Counted from the first letter of the stretch, positions 10,475-18,888 are shown. The stretch: 64,000 nucleotides of DNA from Oleomonas cavernae (GCF_003590945.1 NZ_QYUK01000011.1:3318909-3382908), one strand, 5' to 3'. Made by a program: numbers and translations. Notes: generated from the letters alone by a model not told the origin.

Positions 10475-12133
10475 ATGAGCGACAGTTTCGATTACATCAT
10501 CGTCGGCGCGGGCTCGGCCGGCTGCGTCCTGGCCGACCGGCTGAGCGCCGACGGCAAGAATTCCGTGCTGGTGCTGGAATATGGCGGCTCCGACCGTTCG
10601 GTCTTCATCCAGATGCCCAGCGCCCTGTCGATCCCGATGAACAGCCCCAAGTACAACTGGTTCTATGAGACCGAGCCGGAACCGCACCTGAACAACCGCC
10701 GCCTGCACACGCCGCGCGGCAAGGTCATCGGCGGTTCGTCCTCGATCAACGGCCTGGTCTATATCCGTGGCAACCCGCTGGATTTCGACCGCTGGGAGGA
10801 GGAAGGCGCGCGCGGCTGGGCCTACCGCAACGTCCTGCCCTATTTCAAGCGGGCGGAAGGGCGCGGCGAGGGCGGCGACGCCTACCGCGGCAGCGACGGC
10901 CCGCTCTCGACCAGCTACGGCCCCCTGAAGAACCCGCTCTATCACGCCTGGATCGAGGCCGGTCGCCAGGCCGGCTATCCCGCCACGGCGGACGTGAACG
11001 GTTACCAGCAGGAAGGCTTCGGCCGCATGGACATGACCGTGCGCCAGGGCCGCCGCTGGAGTGCCGCCAATGCCTATCTGAAACCGGCGATGAAGCGGCC
11101 GAACTTGACCGTGCGCACCCATGCCCTGGCCGAGCGCATCCTGTTCGAGGGCCGGCGGGCGGCGGGCATCCGCTATGCCCAGGGCAATGCCGTCCACGAG
11201 GTGAAGGCCCGGCGCGAGGTGATTTTGGCCGGCGGGCCGATCAATTCGCCCCAACTGCTCAAGCTGTCGGGCGTCGGCCCGGCGGCGGAATTGCAGGCCC
11301 TGGGCATTCAACCGCTGCATCACCTGGCCGGCGTGGGCGAGAACCTGCAGGATCACCTGGAATTCTATTTCCAGATGGCCAGCACGCAGCCGATCAGCCT
11401 CTACTCCAGCCAGAACCTGTTTGCCAAGGGCCTGATCGGCCTGCGCTGGCTGTTGCGCCACGACGGCCTGGGCGCCACCAACCATTTCGAATCCTGCGGT
11501 TTCATCCGCAGCCGGACAGGCATCAGGTACCCGGACATCCAGTATCATTTCCTGCCCCTGGCGGTCTCCTACGACGGCAGTTCGCTGGCGACCGAACACG
11601 GCTTCCAGGCCCATGTCGGCCCCATGCGCACCAAGTCGCGCGGGGCGGTGCGGCTGAAGTCGAATGACGCGCGCGACAAGCCCAGGGTATTCTTCAATTA
11701 CATGAGCCATGAAGACGACTGGACCGAGATGCGGGCCTGCGTGCGCCTGACCCGCGAGATCTTCCAGCAACCGGCCTTCGCCCCGTACCGCGGGCGCGAG
11801 ATCCAGCCGGGCGCCGATGTCACCACGGACGAGCAGATCGACGCCTTCATCAAGGCCAAGGTCGAAAGCGCCTACCACCCGTCCTGCACCTGCAAGATGG
11901 GCAGCCCCGACGACCCCATGGCCGTGGTCGACCCGCAGACCCGCGTCATCGGCCTCGAGGCCCTGCGCGTGGTCGACTCATCGATCATGCCCTCGGTCAC
12001 CACCGGCAACCTGAACGCCCCCACCATCATGATCGGCGAGAAGGCATCCGACATCATCTTAGGGAAGGATCCCCTGCCCGCCTCGAACGCGCCCTACTAC
12101 GTCGCATCGAACTGGGAAACGGCACAACGGTAG
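10475..12133 (+). CDS. betA: Choline dehydrogenase
   Basis: GMC-family flavoprotein (552 residues) oxidising choline to betaine aldehyde, the first step of betaine synthesis. FAD binding is shown by the N-terminal YIIVGAGSAGCVLADRL and by HTPRGKVIGGSSSINGLVYIRG. The catalytic region has ESAYHPSCTCKMG and VTTGNLNAPTIMIGEKASD, typical of BetA. The ATG at 10475 lies eight bases after the betB stop. Its completeness contrasts with the broken betB. A TTA-GGG Leu-Gly pair is at 12059. Confidence 0.95.
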   Translation: MSDSFDYIIVGAGSAGCVLADRLSADGKNSVLVLEYGGSDRSVFIQMPSALSIPMNSPKYNWFYETEPEPHLNNRRLHTPRGKVIGGSSSINGLVYIRGNPLDFDRWEEEGARGWAYRNVLPYFKRAEGRGEGGDAYRGSDGPLSTSYGPLKNPLYHAWIEAGRQAGYPATADVNGYQQEGFGRMDMTVRQGRRWSAANAYLKPAMKRPNLTVRTHALAERILFEGRRAAGIRYAQGNAVHEVKARREVILAGGPINSPQLLKLSGVGPAAELQALGIQPLHHLAGVGENLQDHLEFYFQMASTQPISLYSSQNLFAKGLIGLRWLLRHDGLGATNHFESCGFIRSRTGIRYPDIQYHFLPLAVSYDGSSLATEHGFQAHVGPMRTKSRGAVRLKSNDARDKPRVFFNYMSHEDDWTEMRACVRLTREIFQQPAFAPYRGREIQPGADVTTDEQIDAFIKAKVESAYHPSCTCKMGSPDDPMAVVDPQTRVIGLEALRVVDSSIMPSVTTGNLNAPTIMIGEKASDIILGKDPLPASNAPYYVASNWETAQR

Positions 12134-12150
12134 CCGGGCCGCTTATCCCG

Positions 12151-12248
12151 CACGTCATCCCGGCGAAGGCCGGGATCCATGCCGATGCCAGCGGGGTATC
12201 GATCCAGCCTGCCATACCAATGGATTCCGGCCTTCGCCGGAATGACGA
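12151..12248. repeat. Family B palindromic element (CGTCATCCCGGCGAAGGCCGG), copy 1
   Basis: Inverted repeat whose ends are CGTCATCCCGGCGAAGGCCG and its near-complement CCGGCCTTCGCCGGAATGACG. It lies between the convergent betA and hydrolase genes and may serve as a bidirectional terminator. Related copies are at 18082, 36325 and 38958 (half). Confidence 0.88.
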
Positions 12249-12255
12249 ATGATTC

Positions 12256-12843
12256 TCAAACCCGGCGCGATGCCTGCTGTTCCGCCAGAACAGGCACCCG
12301 TCGCGGGGTCAGGCGGCCCAGCAGGCGGCGCCCTTCGGGCCAGGGGCCGTAACCCGAGGCGACATTGATGTGGCCGGCGGGGCCGGCATCGACCAGGTCG
12401 GCGCCCCAGGCACCGGCCAGATCCCGGGCGCGGGCGAAGTTCATGTAGGGGTCGTTGCGGCTGGCCACGACGACCGCGGGAAACGGCAGGGGCTGGTCGG
12501 GGATGGGGGCGAACGCGCGCAGGAAATCGGGCGTGCGCGCGCTCGATTCCACATCGGCCGGCGCCACCAGCAGGGCACCGCCGATATCGAGGTCGGGCCG
12601 GGCCGCGGCGACCAGGGTGACCAGGACCGCACCCAGGGAGTGGCCGATCAGCACCGCGCCGGGATTGTCCTCGATCGCCGCTGCCGCGCGCTCGACCCAG
12701 GCCTCGCCCACGGGGCGATCCCAAAGGCCCAGGTCGATCCGCCGGGCGCGGGGAAGTTCGGCCTCCCACACCGATTGCCAATGATCCGGCCCCGAATTGC
12801 CCAGCCCGGGCAGGATCAGGAAGCTGTGGCTGCCGTCGCTCAT
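12256..12843 (-). CDS. RBBP9/YdeN-type alpha/beta hydrolase
   Basis: Small serine hydrolase (195 residues) of the RBBP9/YdeN family; its substrate is unknown. It shows the family N-terminus FLILPGLGNSGPDHWQSVWE and the nucleophile elbow LIGHSLGAVL (Ser about 69). The Asp of ASRNDPYMNFARA is the likely acid. The His of AGHINVASGYGPWPEG completes the triad, and that C-terminal motif is the family hallmark. It is transcribed away from the micro-ORF and regulator at 12977-13800, sharing an AT-rich intergenic region. No cofactor or signal peptide is seen. Confidence 0.85.
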   Translation of the reverse strand: MSDGSHSFLILPGLGNSGPDHWQSVWEAELPRARRIDLGLWDRPVGEAWVERAAAAIEDNPGAVLIGHSLGAVLVTLVAAARPDLDIGGALLVAPADVESSARTPDFLRAFAPIPDQPLPFPAVVVASRNDPYMNFARARDLAGAWGADLVDAGPAGHINVASGYGPWPEGRRLLGRLTPRRVPVLAEQQASRRV

Positions 12844-12976
12844 CTCACGCCTCGCGTCAATTTTACACGTAATTTTGTAATTTTTCTTTTTCTACATCAG
12901 AATATCATAATTGGTGAATGCGGGCGGCATTGCCAATGTCAAATTTGCACGCGTGACCAGAGTTCAGGAGCCAGAC
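12844..12976. promoter_or_regulatory. AT-rich divergent promoter region
   Basis: This 133-base region between the divergent hydrolase and the micro-ORF is far more AT-rich than its surroundings (TTTTACACGTAATTTTGTAA, then TTTTTCTTTTTC). It presumably holds promoters in both directions and a site for the XRE-cupin regulator encoded at 13156. I cannot assign exact -10 or -35 boxes. Confidence 0.5.
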
Positions 12977-13159
12977 GTGAACGCGCAGTCCCAGGTCATC
13001 AGCCTCGACGAATACCGTGCCCGGCGCGCGGCCAAGCCGGCGGCGGCCGCCGCCGCCCGCCCGGCCCTCGAGGGCCAGTCGATGCCGGTCTTCTTCTGCT
13101 GGGTCCCGGTCTGGTTCTTCGTGCCGCTGTCCCAGGGCACGGTGGCGCCATCGTGGTGA
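12977..13159 (+). CDS. Conserved-type micro-protein with ISLDEYRARR motif
   Basis: A 60-residue protein from a GTG start (VNAQSQVISLDEYRARRAAK). An Ala-rich charged linker follows, then a short aromatic/hydrophobic tail (MPVFFCWVPVWFFVPL) that could lie in or on a membrane. Function unknown. Its stop overlaps the start of the XRE-cupin regulator (GTGA at 13156-13159), indicating translational coupling. That coupling and the orderly codon use support a real gene, although it is short. The start could be a few codons upstream. Confidence 0.6.
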   Translation: MNAQSQVISLDEYRARRAAKPAAAAAARPALEGQSMPVFFCWVPVWFFVPLSQGTVAPSW

Positions 13160-13800
13160 CCGCCCCGGATTCCAGGGCTGCGATGGCCCCGTCGGACGGC
13201 GACCCCGACGACGACGGCCAGGCCCAGGACGATGCCGCGGCCCTGATCGCCACCGTCGCCCGCAACCTCAAGCGCCTGCGCACCCGCCAGGGCCTGTCGC
13301 TGGAGAGGCTGGCCGCGCGTTCGGGCGTCAGCCGGTCGATGCTGGGCCAGGTCGAGCTGGGCCGTTCGGCCCCGACCATCAACATCCTGTGGAAAATCGC
13401 CCGGGCCCTGGGCGTGCCCTTCTCGGGCCTGACCACGGCGGTGGGCGAAGGCGGCACCGTGGTACTGCGCGCCGAACGCGCCAAGTCGTTGAGCTCGCGC
13501 GACGGCCGCTTTGTCTCCCGCGCCCTGTTCCCGTTCATGGGCGAGCGCAAGACCGAATTCTACGAATTGCGTCTGGCTTTCCAGGGCCATGAACTGGCCG
13601 ATGCCCATGCCCCGGGCACGGTGGAGAATCTGGTGGTGAGCCGCGGCCGGATCGAGATCGCGGTGGCCGACAAGCTGTTCGAGCTGAACCCGGGCGATTC
13701 CATCCGCTTCGAGGCGGACGTGCCCCATGCCTATCGCAATGTCGGGCGCGAGGACGCGGTCATGTACCTGGTCATGACCTATGTCGACGCCCAGGACTGA
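13156..13800 (+). CDS. XRE-family regulator with C-terminal cupin domain
   Basis: Transcription factor of 214 residues. An N-terminal acidic tail is followed by a helix-turn-helix at about 30-85 (ARNLKRLRTRQGLSLERLAA, SGVSRSMLGQVELGRSAPTI). The cupin sensor is at about 120-210 (TVENLVVSRGRIEIAVADKLF, NPGDSIRFEADVPHAYRN). Such HTH-cupin proteins often sense small metabolites, but the ligand here is unknown. The GTG start overlaps the micro-ORF stop; another GTG lies one codon earlier. The cupin half is closely similar to the orphan cupin at 15167, suggesting duplication. Confidence 0.88.
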   Translation: MTAPDSRAAMAPSDGDPDDDGQAQDDAAALIATVARNLKRLRTRQGLSLERLAARSGVSRSMLGQVELGRSAPTINILWKIARALGVPFSGLTTAVGEGGTVVLRAERAKSLSSRDGRFVSRALFPFMGERKTEFYELRLAFQGHELADAHAPGTVENLVVSRGRIEIAVADKLFELNPGDSIRFEADVPHAYRNVGREDAVMYLVMTYVDAQD

Positions 13801-13815
13801 CAGCTGACAAAGCAG

Positions 13816-13840
13816 AAGGCCGGGCGCATGGCCCGGCCTT
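13816..13840. terminator. Bidirectional hairpin between convergent genes
   Basis: Perfect 10-bp stem AAGGCCGGGC/GCCCGGCCTT with a GCATG loop, located between the regulator stop (13800) and the Met-rich gene stop (13864). The T-tract is short in both directions, so strength is uncertain. Confidence 0.6.
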
Positions 13841-13863
13841 GATAGCGTTAGTGTGCCTGGCGA

Positions 13864-14199
13864 TCACGCCATCTTGCACATCATCATCATGCCGCCGCAC
13901 ATCATCATGCAGGGCATGCCCATCTTCATCATGGCCATCATCTGCTCGCAGCAGGTCTTCATCATGTCCATCGACATGCCTTCGGCCGGGGTCATGGTGC
14001 AGACCATGCCGGTCGGGGTCATCTCGCAGGTCATGGTGCACATCATGCCGCCCATCATCGGCATCATCATGTTGCCCATCATGCCGTTCATCATCGGCAT
14101 CATGCCGCCCATCATGGGCATGCCCATCATCGGCATCATGTTGTTCATCATGGGCATCGGCATCATCTGGGGCATCTGCATCATCGGGGCGGTCATCAT
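13864..14199 (-). CDS. Methionine- and cysteine-rich protein (52 Met, 8 Cys in 111 residues)
   Basis: An extraordinary composition: about 47 % methionine. Residues 1-55 are mostly MM-P/G/N repeats (MMPMMGMPMMGGMMPMMNGMM). Residues 55-111 are more complex, with eight cysteines (CTMTCEMTPTGMVCTMTP, MKTCCEQMMAMM, PCMMMCGGMMMMC). I see no signal peptide. Thioether and thiol ligands suggest Cu(I) binding or a methionine-based oxidant sink, but this is inference. AGGA lies upstream of the double ATG start. Third codon positions on this strand are nearly all G or C, which supports it over the antisense Ile-rich reading. The upstream region 14200-14412 holds a TGCACTGCA palindrome-like site and little else. 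Confidence 0.75.
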   Translation of the reverse strand: MMTAPMMQMPQMMPMPMMNNMMPMMGMPMMGGMMPMMNGMMGNMMMPMMGGMMCTMTCEMTPTGMVCTMTPAEGMSMDMMKTCCEQMMAMMKMGMPCMMMCGGMMMMCKMA

Positions 14200-14412
14200 G
14201 GGGAGTGTCCTTCAGGTCCGTGGGCCGACCGTGTCGTCGGCGTCCCCGTCCTGATACGCCCCGACTGGTGCACTGCAAAACGCAAGCCCGCGCGCGCCGT
14301 CGCTTTCCTCCAAGCTGACGGAAGACCTGATGGCGGGAGCGGATGGATCATCCGCGATCTTGGAGAAGCCGGCCACTATCCTGGATGATCGGCCGGCCCA
14401 CCTCCCCCGCCC

Positions 14413-14865
14413 TCAAGCGGCCAGGCGGCTGTTCAGGTAGCTGGCGATGAAGTTCTTCACCTTGGGCGTGATGCTCAGGCCCTGAAGCTCGACCGCGGTG
14501 ATCGCCTCGGCGGCGGCAGTGCCGCTCGCCTCGGCCTCGACGATCAGGGCGAGCGTCGCGGCCCGCTGGCCCATGCCGCAATGGACATAGACCGGGCCGG
14601 GCAAGCTCGACACCCGCTCGCGGAAGGCGCTGACCGTGGCCGCGGACAGATCCTCGACCGCGATCGGCAGGTGGACATAGTCGAGGCCCAGGCTGGTCAC
14701 CAACTGCCCCTCGTCCGAGGGGTCGAAGGCGCGCGTCACCTCGCCGGCCTGGCGCAGGTTGACCACCGCCTTGAAGCCCTGGGCGGCGAGTTGGGCGAGA
14801 TCCACGGCATCGGGCTGTTCGCCGGCGGCGAAGCGGCCGATCCCTGCGGGCGGACGAATGGTCAT
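14413..14865 (-). CDS. DUF442-type protein tyrosine phosphatase-like protein
   Basis: A 150-residue protein of the beta-lactamase-hydrolase-like/DUF442 (TIGR01244) phosphatase group. Motifs are GFKAVVNLRQAGE, YVHLPIAVEDLS and the phosphatase loop VHCGMGQRA, matching C-x5-R. Members are found alone or fused to sulfur-handling domains; the substrate here is not evident. I chose the ATG at 14865 (MTIRPPAGIGRFAAG) because GGGAG lies eight bases upstream. The longer reading to 15042 adds a poorly coding extension across a promoter-like region. It lies upstream of the Met-rich gene on the same strand. Confidence 0.75.
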   Translation of the reverse strand: MTIRPPAGIGRFAAGEQPDAVDLAQLAAQGFKAVVNLRQAGEVTRAFDPSDEGQLVTSLGLDYVHLPIAVEDLSAATVSAFRERVSSLPGPVYVHCGMGQRAATLALIVEAEASGTAAAEAITAVELQGLSITPKVKNFIASYLNSRLAA

Positions 14866-15166
14866 GTCGGTCACTCCCTGTTGGAATCGTGGTGGATGCG
14901 GGGTCGGCATACGCCGATGGGGCGACAGGAGAACGGCGAACAGGCGACAGTTTTGTTTCAACACGGAACCTTTGGCGGCGATGCCGTCGTTGGCTCGGTG
15001 AAGGCGAAACGATCCGGGACAGCGCTCACCGATATACACCACAAATTCATGTGAAACATTTTGAACAACATTTATCTTACACTATTTCTGAATTTCTATG
15101 GTATGGATTTGTGTATTGGCTCGGCAGGCTGGGCTGGGGCTCACCCGAGGTCGAGAGGGTTTGGCG
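14866..15166. promoter_or_regulatory. Divergent intergenic region with AT-rich core
   Basis: This 301-base gap lies between the divergent phosphatase and cupin genes. Bases 15038-15120 are strongly AT-rich (CATGTGAAACATTTTGAACA, CACTATTTCTGAATTTC) and contain the inverted motif ATGTGAAACAT. They probably hold the cupin promoter. No gene is seen. Confidence 0.45.
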
Positions 15167-15583
15167 ATGATGACAGTGATCGACAACAAAACCGCGGCCG
15201 GCCGGGCGGGCGCTGCCACCGGCGGCGAGGCCTTCGGCGGCCTGGTCAGCGCCCTGCTCAAGCGCTTGCAGGCCCGCTCGGGGCCGTCGGCCGAAAGCCT
15301 GGCCGCGCTCTATCCCGCCGGGGATGGGGCCGAGATTTACGAGATCAGGCTGGAGCGGCAGGGCCGCGAATGGGCCAGGGCACACGCCGCCGGCATAACC
15401 ACCCGCCTGGTGGTGGATCGCGGCAGCATCGAGGTGACCGCGGGCGGCGAACGCTACCGCCTGGACGAAGGCGATGCCTTCACCCTGGCCGGCGACGTGG
15501 CGCACAGCTATCGCAACACCGGCCGGGGCGAGGCCGTGGCCTACTACGTCCTGGCCTACGGCAATCCGCCCAACCGGGCCTGA
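15167..15583 (+). CDS. Orphan cupin protein related to the XRE-cupin sensor domain
   Basis: A 138-residue single-cupin protein. The region from about residue 55 (EIYEIRLERQGREWARAHA) to the end (GDVAHSYRNTGRGEAVAYYVLAYG) aligns by eye with the C-terminal sensor of the regulator at 13156. The shared pattern is YE-RL, LVV-RG-IE, GD, DV-H-YRN-GR-AV. There is no helix-turn-helix; residues 1-50 are Ala/Gly-rich. It may be a ligand-binding partner or a decayed regulator copy. The ATG at 15167 was chosen; upstream codons read poorly. Acyl-CoA dehydrogenase genes follow on the same strand after 115 bases. Confidence 0.75.
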   Translation: MMTVIDNKTAAGRAGAATGGEAFGGLVSALLKRLQARSGPSAESLAALYPAGDGAEIYEIRLERQGREWARAHAAGITTRLVVDRGSIEVTAGGERYRLDEGDAFTLAGDVAHSYRNTGRGEAVAYYVLAYGNPPNRA

Positions 15584-15698
15584 GCGCAGCAAAGGCGGAC
15601 GCGACGTCAAACGCGTTGGCCTTTGACATCGGCGAAAAACGCGCAAGATAACCCCCGGTACGGCCCGCAGAGGCCGCCACAAGGGGAGGCTTGCGTCC

Positions 15699-16829
15699 GT
15701 GGATTTCGATTTCTCCGACGACCAGAACACGCTGCGGGAAAGTGCCCGCCGCTTCCTGACCGACCGCTGCCCGCGTGACGCGGTGCGCCGCATCCTGGAA
15801 GGGGTGGCGCCCTTCGACCGCGAACTGTGGCGCGGCGTGGCCGACATGGGCTGGACCGGCATCACCATCCCCGAGGAACACGGCGGCCTGGGGCTGGGCC
15901 ATCTCGACCTGTGCGTGATCGCCGAGGAGATGGGCCGCGTGCTGGCGCCCGTGCCCTTCGCCTCCACCGTCTACCTCTTCGCCGAGGCCCTGATGCTGGC
16001 CGGCAGTGCCGCCCAGCGGGCAAAATTCCTGCCGCGCATCGCCGCCGGCGACCTGATCGGTTGCTTAGGGCTGGCGGAGGGCGCCCAGGCCCCCTCGCCG
16101 CGCAATATCGAAGCCCGGGTGGAAGGCGGCGCCCTGACCGGGACCAAGACCGCGGTGACCGACGGTGACATCGCCGATGCCGCCATCGTCGTCGCCCGCT
16201 CGGGTGCCGAGCGCGGGCCCCGCGGCCTGGGCCTCTACCTGGTCGACCTGACCGGCCCGGGCGTCACCCGCACGACGATCAAGACCATCGATCCCACCCG
16301 CAGCCACGCCCAGATCAGCTTTGACGGCGCCCCGGCCGAATTGCTGGGGGCGGCCGGCGACGGCTGGGCCCTGGTCGAGAAACTGTTCGACCGCGCCGCC
16401 GTGCTGTTCGCCTTCGAGCAGGTGGGCGGTGCCCAGGTCTGCCTCGAGATGGCCAAGGACTATGCCCTCAGCCGTTACGCCTTCGGCCGCCAGATCGGCT
16501 CGTTCCAGGCGATCAAGCACAAGCTGGCCGACATGTATGTCGCCGTGGAACTGGCCCGGTCCAACGCCTATTACGGCGCCTGGGCGCTGTCGACCGATGC
16601 CGCCGAACTGCCGGTGGCCGCCGCCGGTGCCCGCATCGCCGCGACCGACGCGCAGTGGCTGGCCTCCAAGGAGAACATCCAGGTCCATGGCGGCATGGGT
16701 TACACCTGGGAGACCGACTGCCACCTGCACTATCGCCGGGCCAAGCATCTGGGCCTCGCGCTGGGCTCCAACCGGCGCTGGAAAGATGCGCTGATCAGCC
16801 GGCTCGAAGCCGCCAACGCCGCCGCGTGA
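15699..16829 (+). CDS. Acyl-CoA dehydrogenase, small-type subunit
   Basis: FAD-dependent acyl-CoA dehydrogenase (376 residues) with GTG start after AAGGGGAGGC. It shows the N-terminal helical domain, PEEHGGLGLGHLDLCVIAEEMG, and the C-terminal domain YALSRYAFGRQIGSFQAIKHKLADMY and ENIQVHGGMGYTWE. The usual mid-domain substrate motif is degenerate (LGLAEGAQAPSP). The pair with the next gene (17-base gap) resembles the two-gene heteromeric dehydrogenases of steroid and terpenoid side-chain degradation; substrate unknown. TTA-GGG at 16065. Confidence 0.88.
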   Translation: MDFDFSDDQNTLRESARRFLTDRCPRDAVRRILEGVAPFDRELWRGVADMGWTGITIPEEHGGLGLGHLDLCVIAEEMGRVLAPVPFASTVYLFAEALMLAGSAAQRAKFLPRIAAGDLIGCLGLAEGAQAPSPRNIEARVEGGALTGTKTAVTDGDIADAAIVVARSGAERGPRGLGLYLVDLTGPGVTRTTIKTIDPTRSHAQISFDGAPAELLGAAGDGWALVEKLFDRAAVLFAFEQVGGAQVCLEMAKDYALSRYAFGRQIGSFQAIKHKLADMYVAVELARSNAYYGAWALSTDAAELPVAAAGARIAATDAQWLASKENIQVHGGMGYTWETDCHLHYRRAKHLGLALGSNRRWKDALISRLEAANAAA

Positions 16830-16846
16830 ACAGGGAGTATTGAGCC

Positions 16847-18073
16847 ATGAACTTCGACGATACCCCCCAGGAAGCCGCCTTCCGCGCCGCCGCCCGCACC
16901 TGGCTGGAGGCCAATGCCCCGGCGCCTGAAGAGGCCAAGCGCATGGGCCGCGAAAACCTCGACGAGGCCACCGCCCTGAAGGCCGCCCGGGCCTGGCAGA
17001 GCAGGAAGGCTGCCGGCGGCTGGGCCTGCCTGCACTGGCCCAAGGCCTATGGCGGGCGCGAGGCGACACCCATCGAGCGGGTGATCTGGGAGCAGGAGGA
17101 GAGCCGCTTCGCCGTGCCCCGCGGCTTCTTCGAAATCGGTCTGGGCATGTGCGGCCCGACCATGATGATGTACGCGACGGAAGCCCAGAAGCAGCACTAC
17201 CTGCCGCCGATGCTGCGCGGCGAGACCATCTGGTGCCAGCTGTTCTCCGAACCCTCCGCCGGGTCCGACGTCGCAGGCCTGCGCATGCGGGCCGTGCGCG
17301 ACGGCGACGACTGGGTGATCAACGGCCAGAAGATCTGGACCTCCGGCGCGCATTATTCCGACTTCGGCATCCTGGTGACGCGCTCCGATCCGACAGTCCC
17401 CAAGCACAAAGGCCTGACCTTCTTCTTCGTCGATATGAAGTCGCCCGGGATTACGATCAAGCCGATCAAGCAGATCTCGGGCACCTCCAACTTCAACGAA
17501 GTGTTCTTCGAGGACGTCCGCATCCCCGATGCCCAGCGCTTGGGCGACGTCGGCCAGGGCTGGACCGTTTCGCTGACCACCTTGATGAACGAGCGCCTGG
17601 CGGTGGGTGACGCGCCGGGTCCCGGCTTCGACGAGGCCTTTGCGCTGGCCCGCGAAGTGCTGCTGGAAGACGGCCCGGCGATCCGCAACCCGGAGGTGCG
17701 CCAGCGCCTGGCGGAATGGTACGTCCAGTCGCGCGGCCTCAAATACACCAAGTTCCGCGGCATGACGGCGCTCTCGCGTGGCGCGACACCGGGGCCGGAA
17801 GCCTCGATCACCAAGCTGGTCTCGGCCAATGTGCTGCAATCGGTGGCGAACTTCGGCATGGACCTGCAGGACATGGGCGGCGTGGTGCATGGCACCGGCC
17901 AGCCGGCGGCCGGCCTGTTCCAGCAGGCCCTGCTCTATTCGCCGGGCCTGCGCATCGCCGGCGGCACCGACGAGATCCTGCGCAACATCATCGCCGAACG
18001 GGTCCTGGGCCTGCCGCCCGACATCCGCGTCGACAAGGACATCGCCTTCAACGCCCTGCCCACCGGGCGGTGA
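16847..18073 (+). CDS. Acyl-CoA dehydrogenase, second subunit
   Basis: 408-residue acyl-CoA dehydrogenase. WPKAYGGREATPIERVIWEQE in the N-terminal domain is followed by the FAD/substrate motif LFSEPSAGSDVAGLRMRA, WVINGQKIWTSGAHYSD, and GGTDEILRNIIAERVLG with the likely catalytic Glu. It follows the 15699 gene closely and probably forms a heteromer or works in the same catabolic pathway. A family B repeat follows before the convergent TetR gene. Confidence 0.9.
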   Translation: MNFDDTPQEAAFRAAARTWLEANAPAPEEAKRMGRENLDEATALKAARAWQSRKAAGGWACLHWPKAYGGREATPIERVIWEQEESRFAVPRGFFEIGLGMCGPTMMMYATEAQKQHYLPPMLRGETIWCQLFSEPSAGSDVAGLRMRAVRDGDDWVINGQKIWTSGAHYSDFGILVTRSDPTVPKHKGLTFFFVDMKSPGITIKPIKQISGTSNFNEVFFEDVRIPDAQRLGDVGQGWTVSLTTLMNERLAVGDAPGPGFDEAFALAREVLLEDGPAIRNPEVRQRLAEWYVQSRGLKYTKFRGMTALSRGATPGPEASITKLVSANVLQSVANFGMDLQDMGGVVHGTGQPAAGLFQQALLYSPGLRIAGGTDEILRNIIAERVLGLPPDIRVDKDIAFNALPTGR

Positions 18074-18081
18074 CCCTCACT

Positions 18082-18162
18082 CGTCATCCCGGCGAAGGCC
18101 GGGATCCATTGCGACATCGCGCGCTGCCCAAGAATGGATCCCGGCCTCCGCCGGGATGACGA
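18082..18162. repeat. Family B palindromic element, copy 2
   Basis: Inverted repeat CGTCATCCCGGCGAAGGCCG ... GGCCTCCGCCGGGATGACG between convergent acyl-CoA dehydrogenase and TetR genes, matching the element at 12151 apart from its short centre. Confidence 0.88.
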
Positions 18163-18168
18163 TAGTGG

Positions 18169-18843
18169 TCAGATGCTGATCGCCCGGTCCACGAACCCGA
18201 TCACCGTATCGGCATAGGCCTCCGGCGTCACCCCTCGCCCGCGGTGCTTCCAGCGCTTCACGTACCAGTCCTGCAGCAGGGGCTTGATCAGCGCGGCCAT
18301 CATGGTGGCATCGCCCGGCCGGAACAGGCCCTGTTCCATGCCCGCCGCGATCGGCCCGGCCAGCATCGCCTCGGTGCGCAATTCCTCGCCCAGGGCGTGG
18401 TCGCGGGCGGTGCGGTTGAAGCTCTTGGCCTCCATGAAGGCGAAGAAGAACCAGGGCAGCATGGCTTCCGACAACAGCACGTGGTCGCGGATCACGGCAT
18501 GCAGTTGCGCGCGCGGATCCCCGCCGCCCTCGCCGATCGGCGCCAGCACCCGTTCGACGGCGTCGGCCACCCCGTCCAGGATCAGGCGCAGCAGCATCTC
18601 CTTGTCGGCGATGTAGTTGTAGAGCGCGCCCATGCTGAGGCCGCTGGCCTCGCTCAGGTCGCGCATGGTCATGGAATGGAAGCCCCGGCCGTTGGCCAGG
18701 TCCAGCGCCACGGTCAGCACGCGGGTGAGGTTGGGAATCGCCACATGGGGCTTCTTCACCCGGATGAAAGCCATGTGGCGCTCGTACAGCCGGGCGCAGA
18801 TCGCCTCGTCGGTCACGTCGTGCTGGGTCGCGAAATCGCTCAT
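18169..18843 (-). CDS. TetR-family regulator of adjacent acyl-CoA dehydrogenase
   Basis: A 224-residue TetR protein with an extended N-terminus. The helix-turn-helix is at about 40-85 (FHSMTMRDLSEASGLSMGALYNYIADKEMLLRLI). The C-terminal ligand domain has LLSEAMLPWFFFAFMEAKSFN. It is divergent from the acyl-CoA dehydrogenase at 18924 with 80 bases between. The palindrome AGCGAACGCTCGCT there is the likely operator. An acyl-CoA or fatty-acid inducer is inferred from context only. Confidence 0.88.
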   Translation of the reverse strand: MSDFATQHDVTDEAICARLYERHMAFIRVKKPHVAIPNLTRVLTVALDLANGRGFHSMTMRDLSEASGLSMGALYNYIADKEMLLRLILDGVADAVERVLAPIGEGGGDPRAQLHAVIRDHVLLSEAMLPWFFFAFMEAKSFNRTARDHALGEELRTEAMLAGPIAAGMEQGLFRPGDATMMAALIKPLLQDWYVKRWKHRGRGVTPEAYADTVIGFVDRAISI

Positions 18844-18888
18844 GCCTCCCAGAAAAACACTTGCCTTTCGGGCGCGCGAGATAAAAAT

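Noticed and set aside
13853-14254. Ile/Met/Pro-rich plus-strand frame opposite the Met-rich gene
   Set aside because: It arises from reading CAT repeats in antisense. The minus strand has GC-rich third positions, a ribosome site and ordered cysteines.
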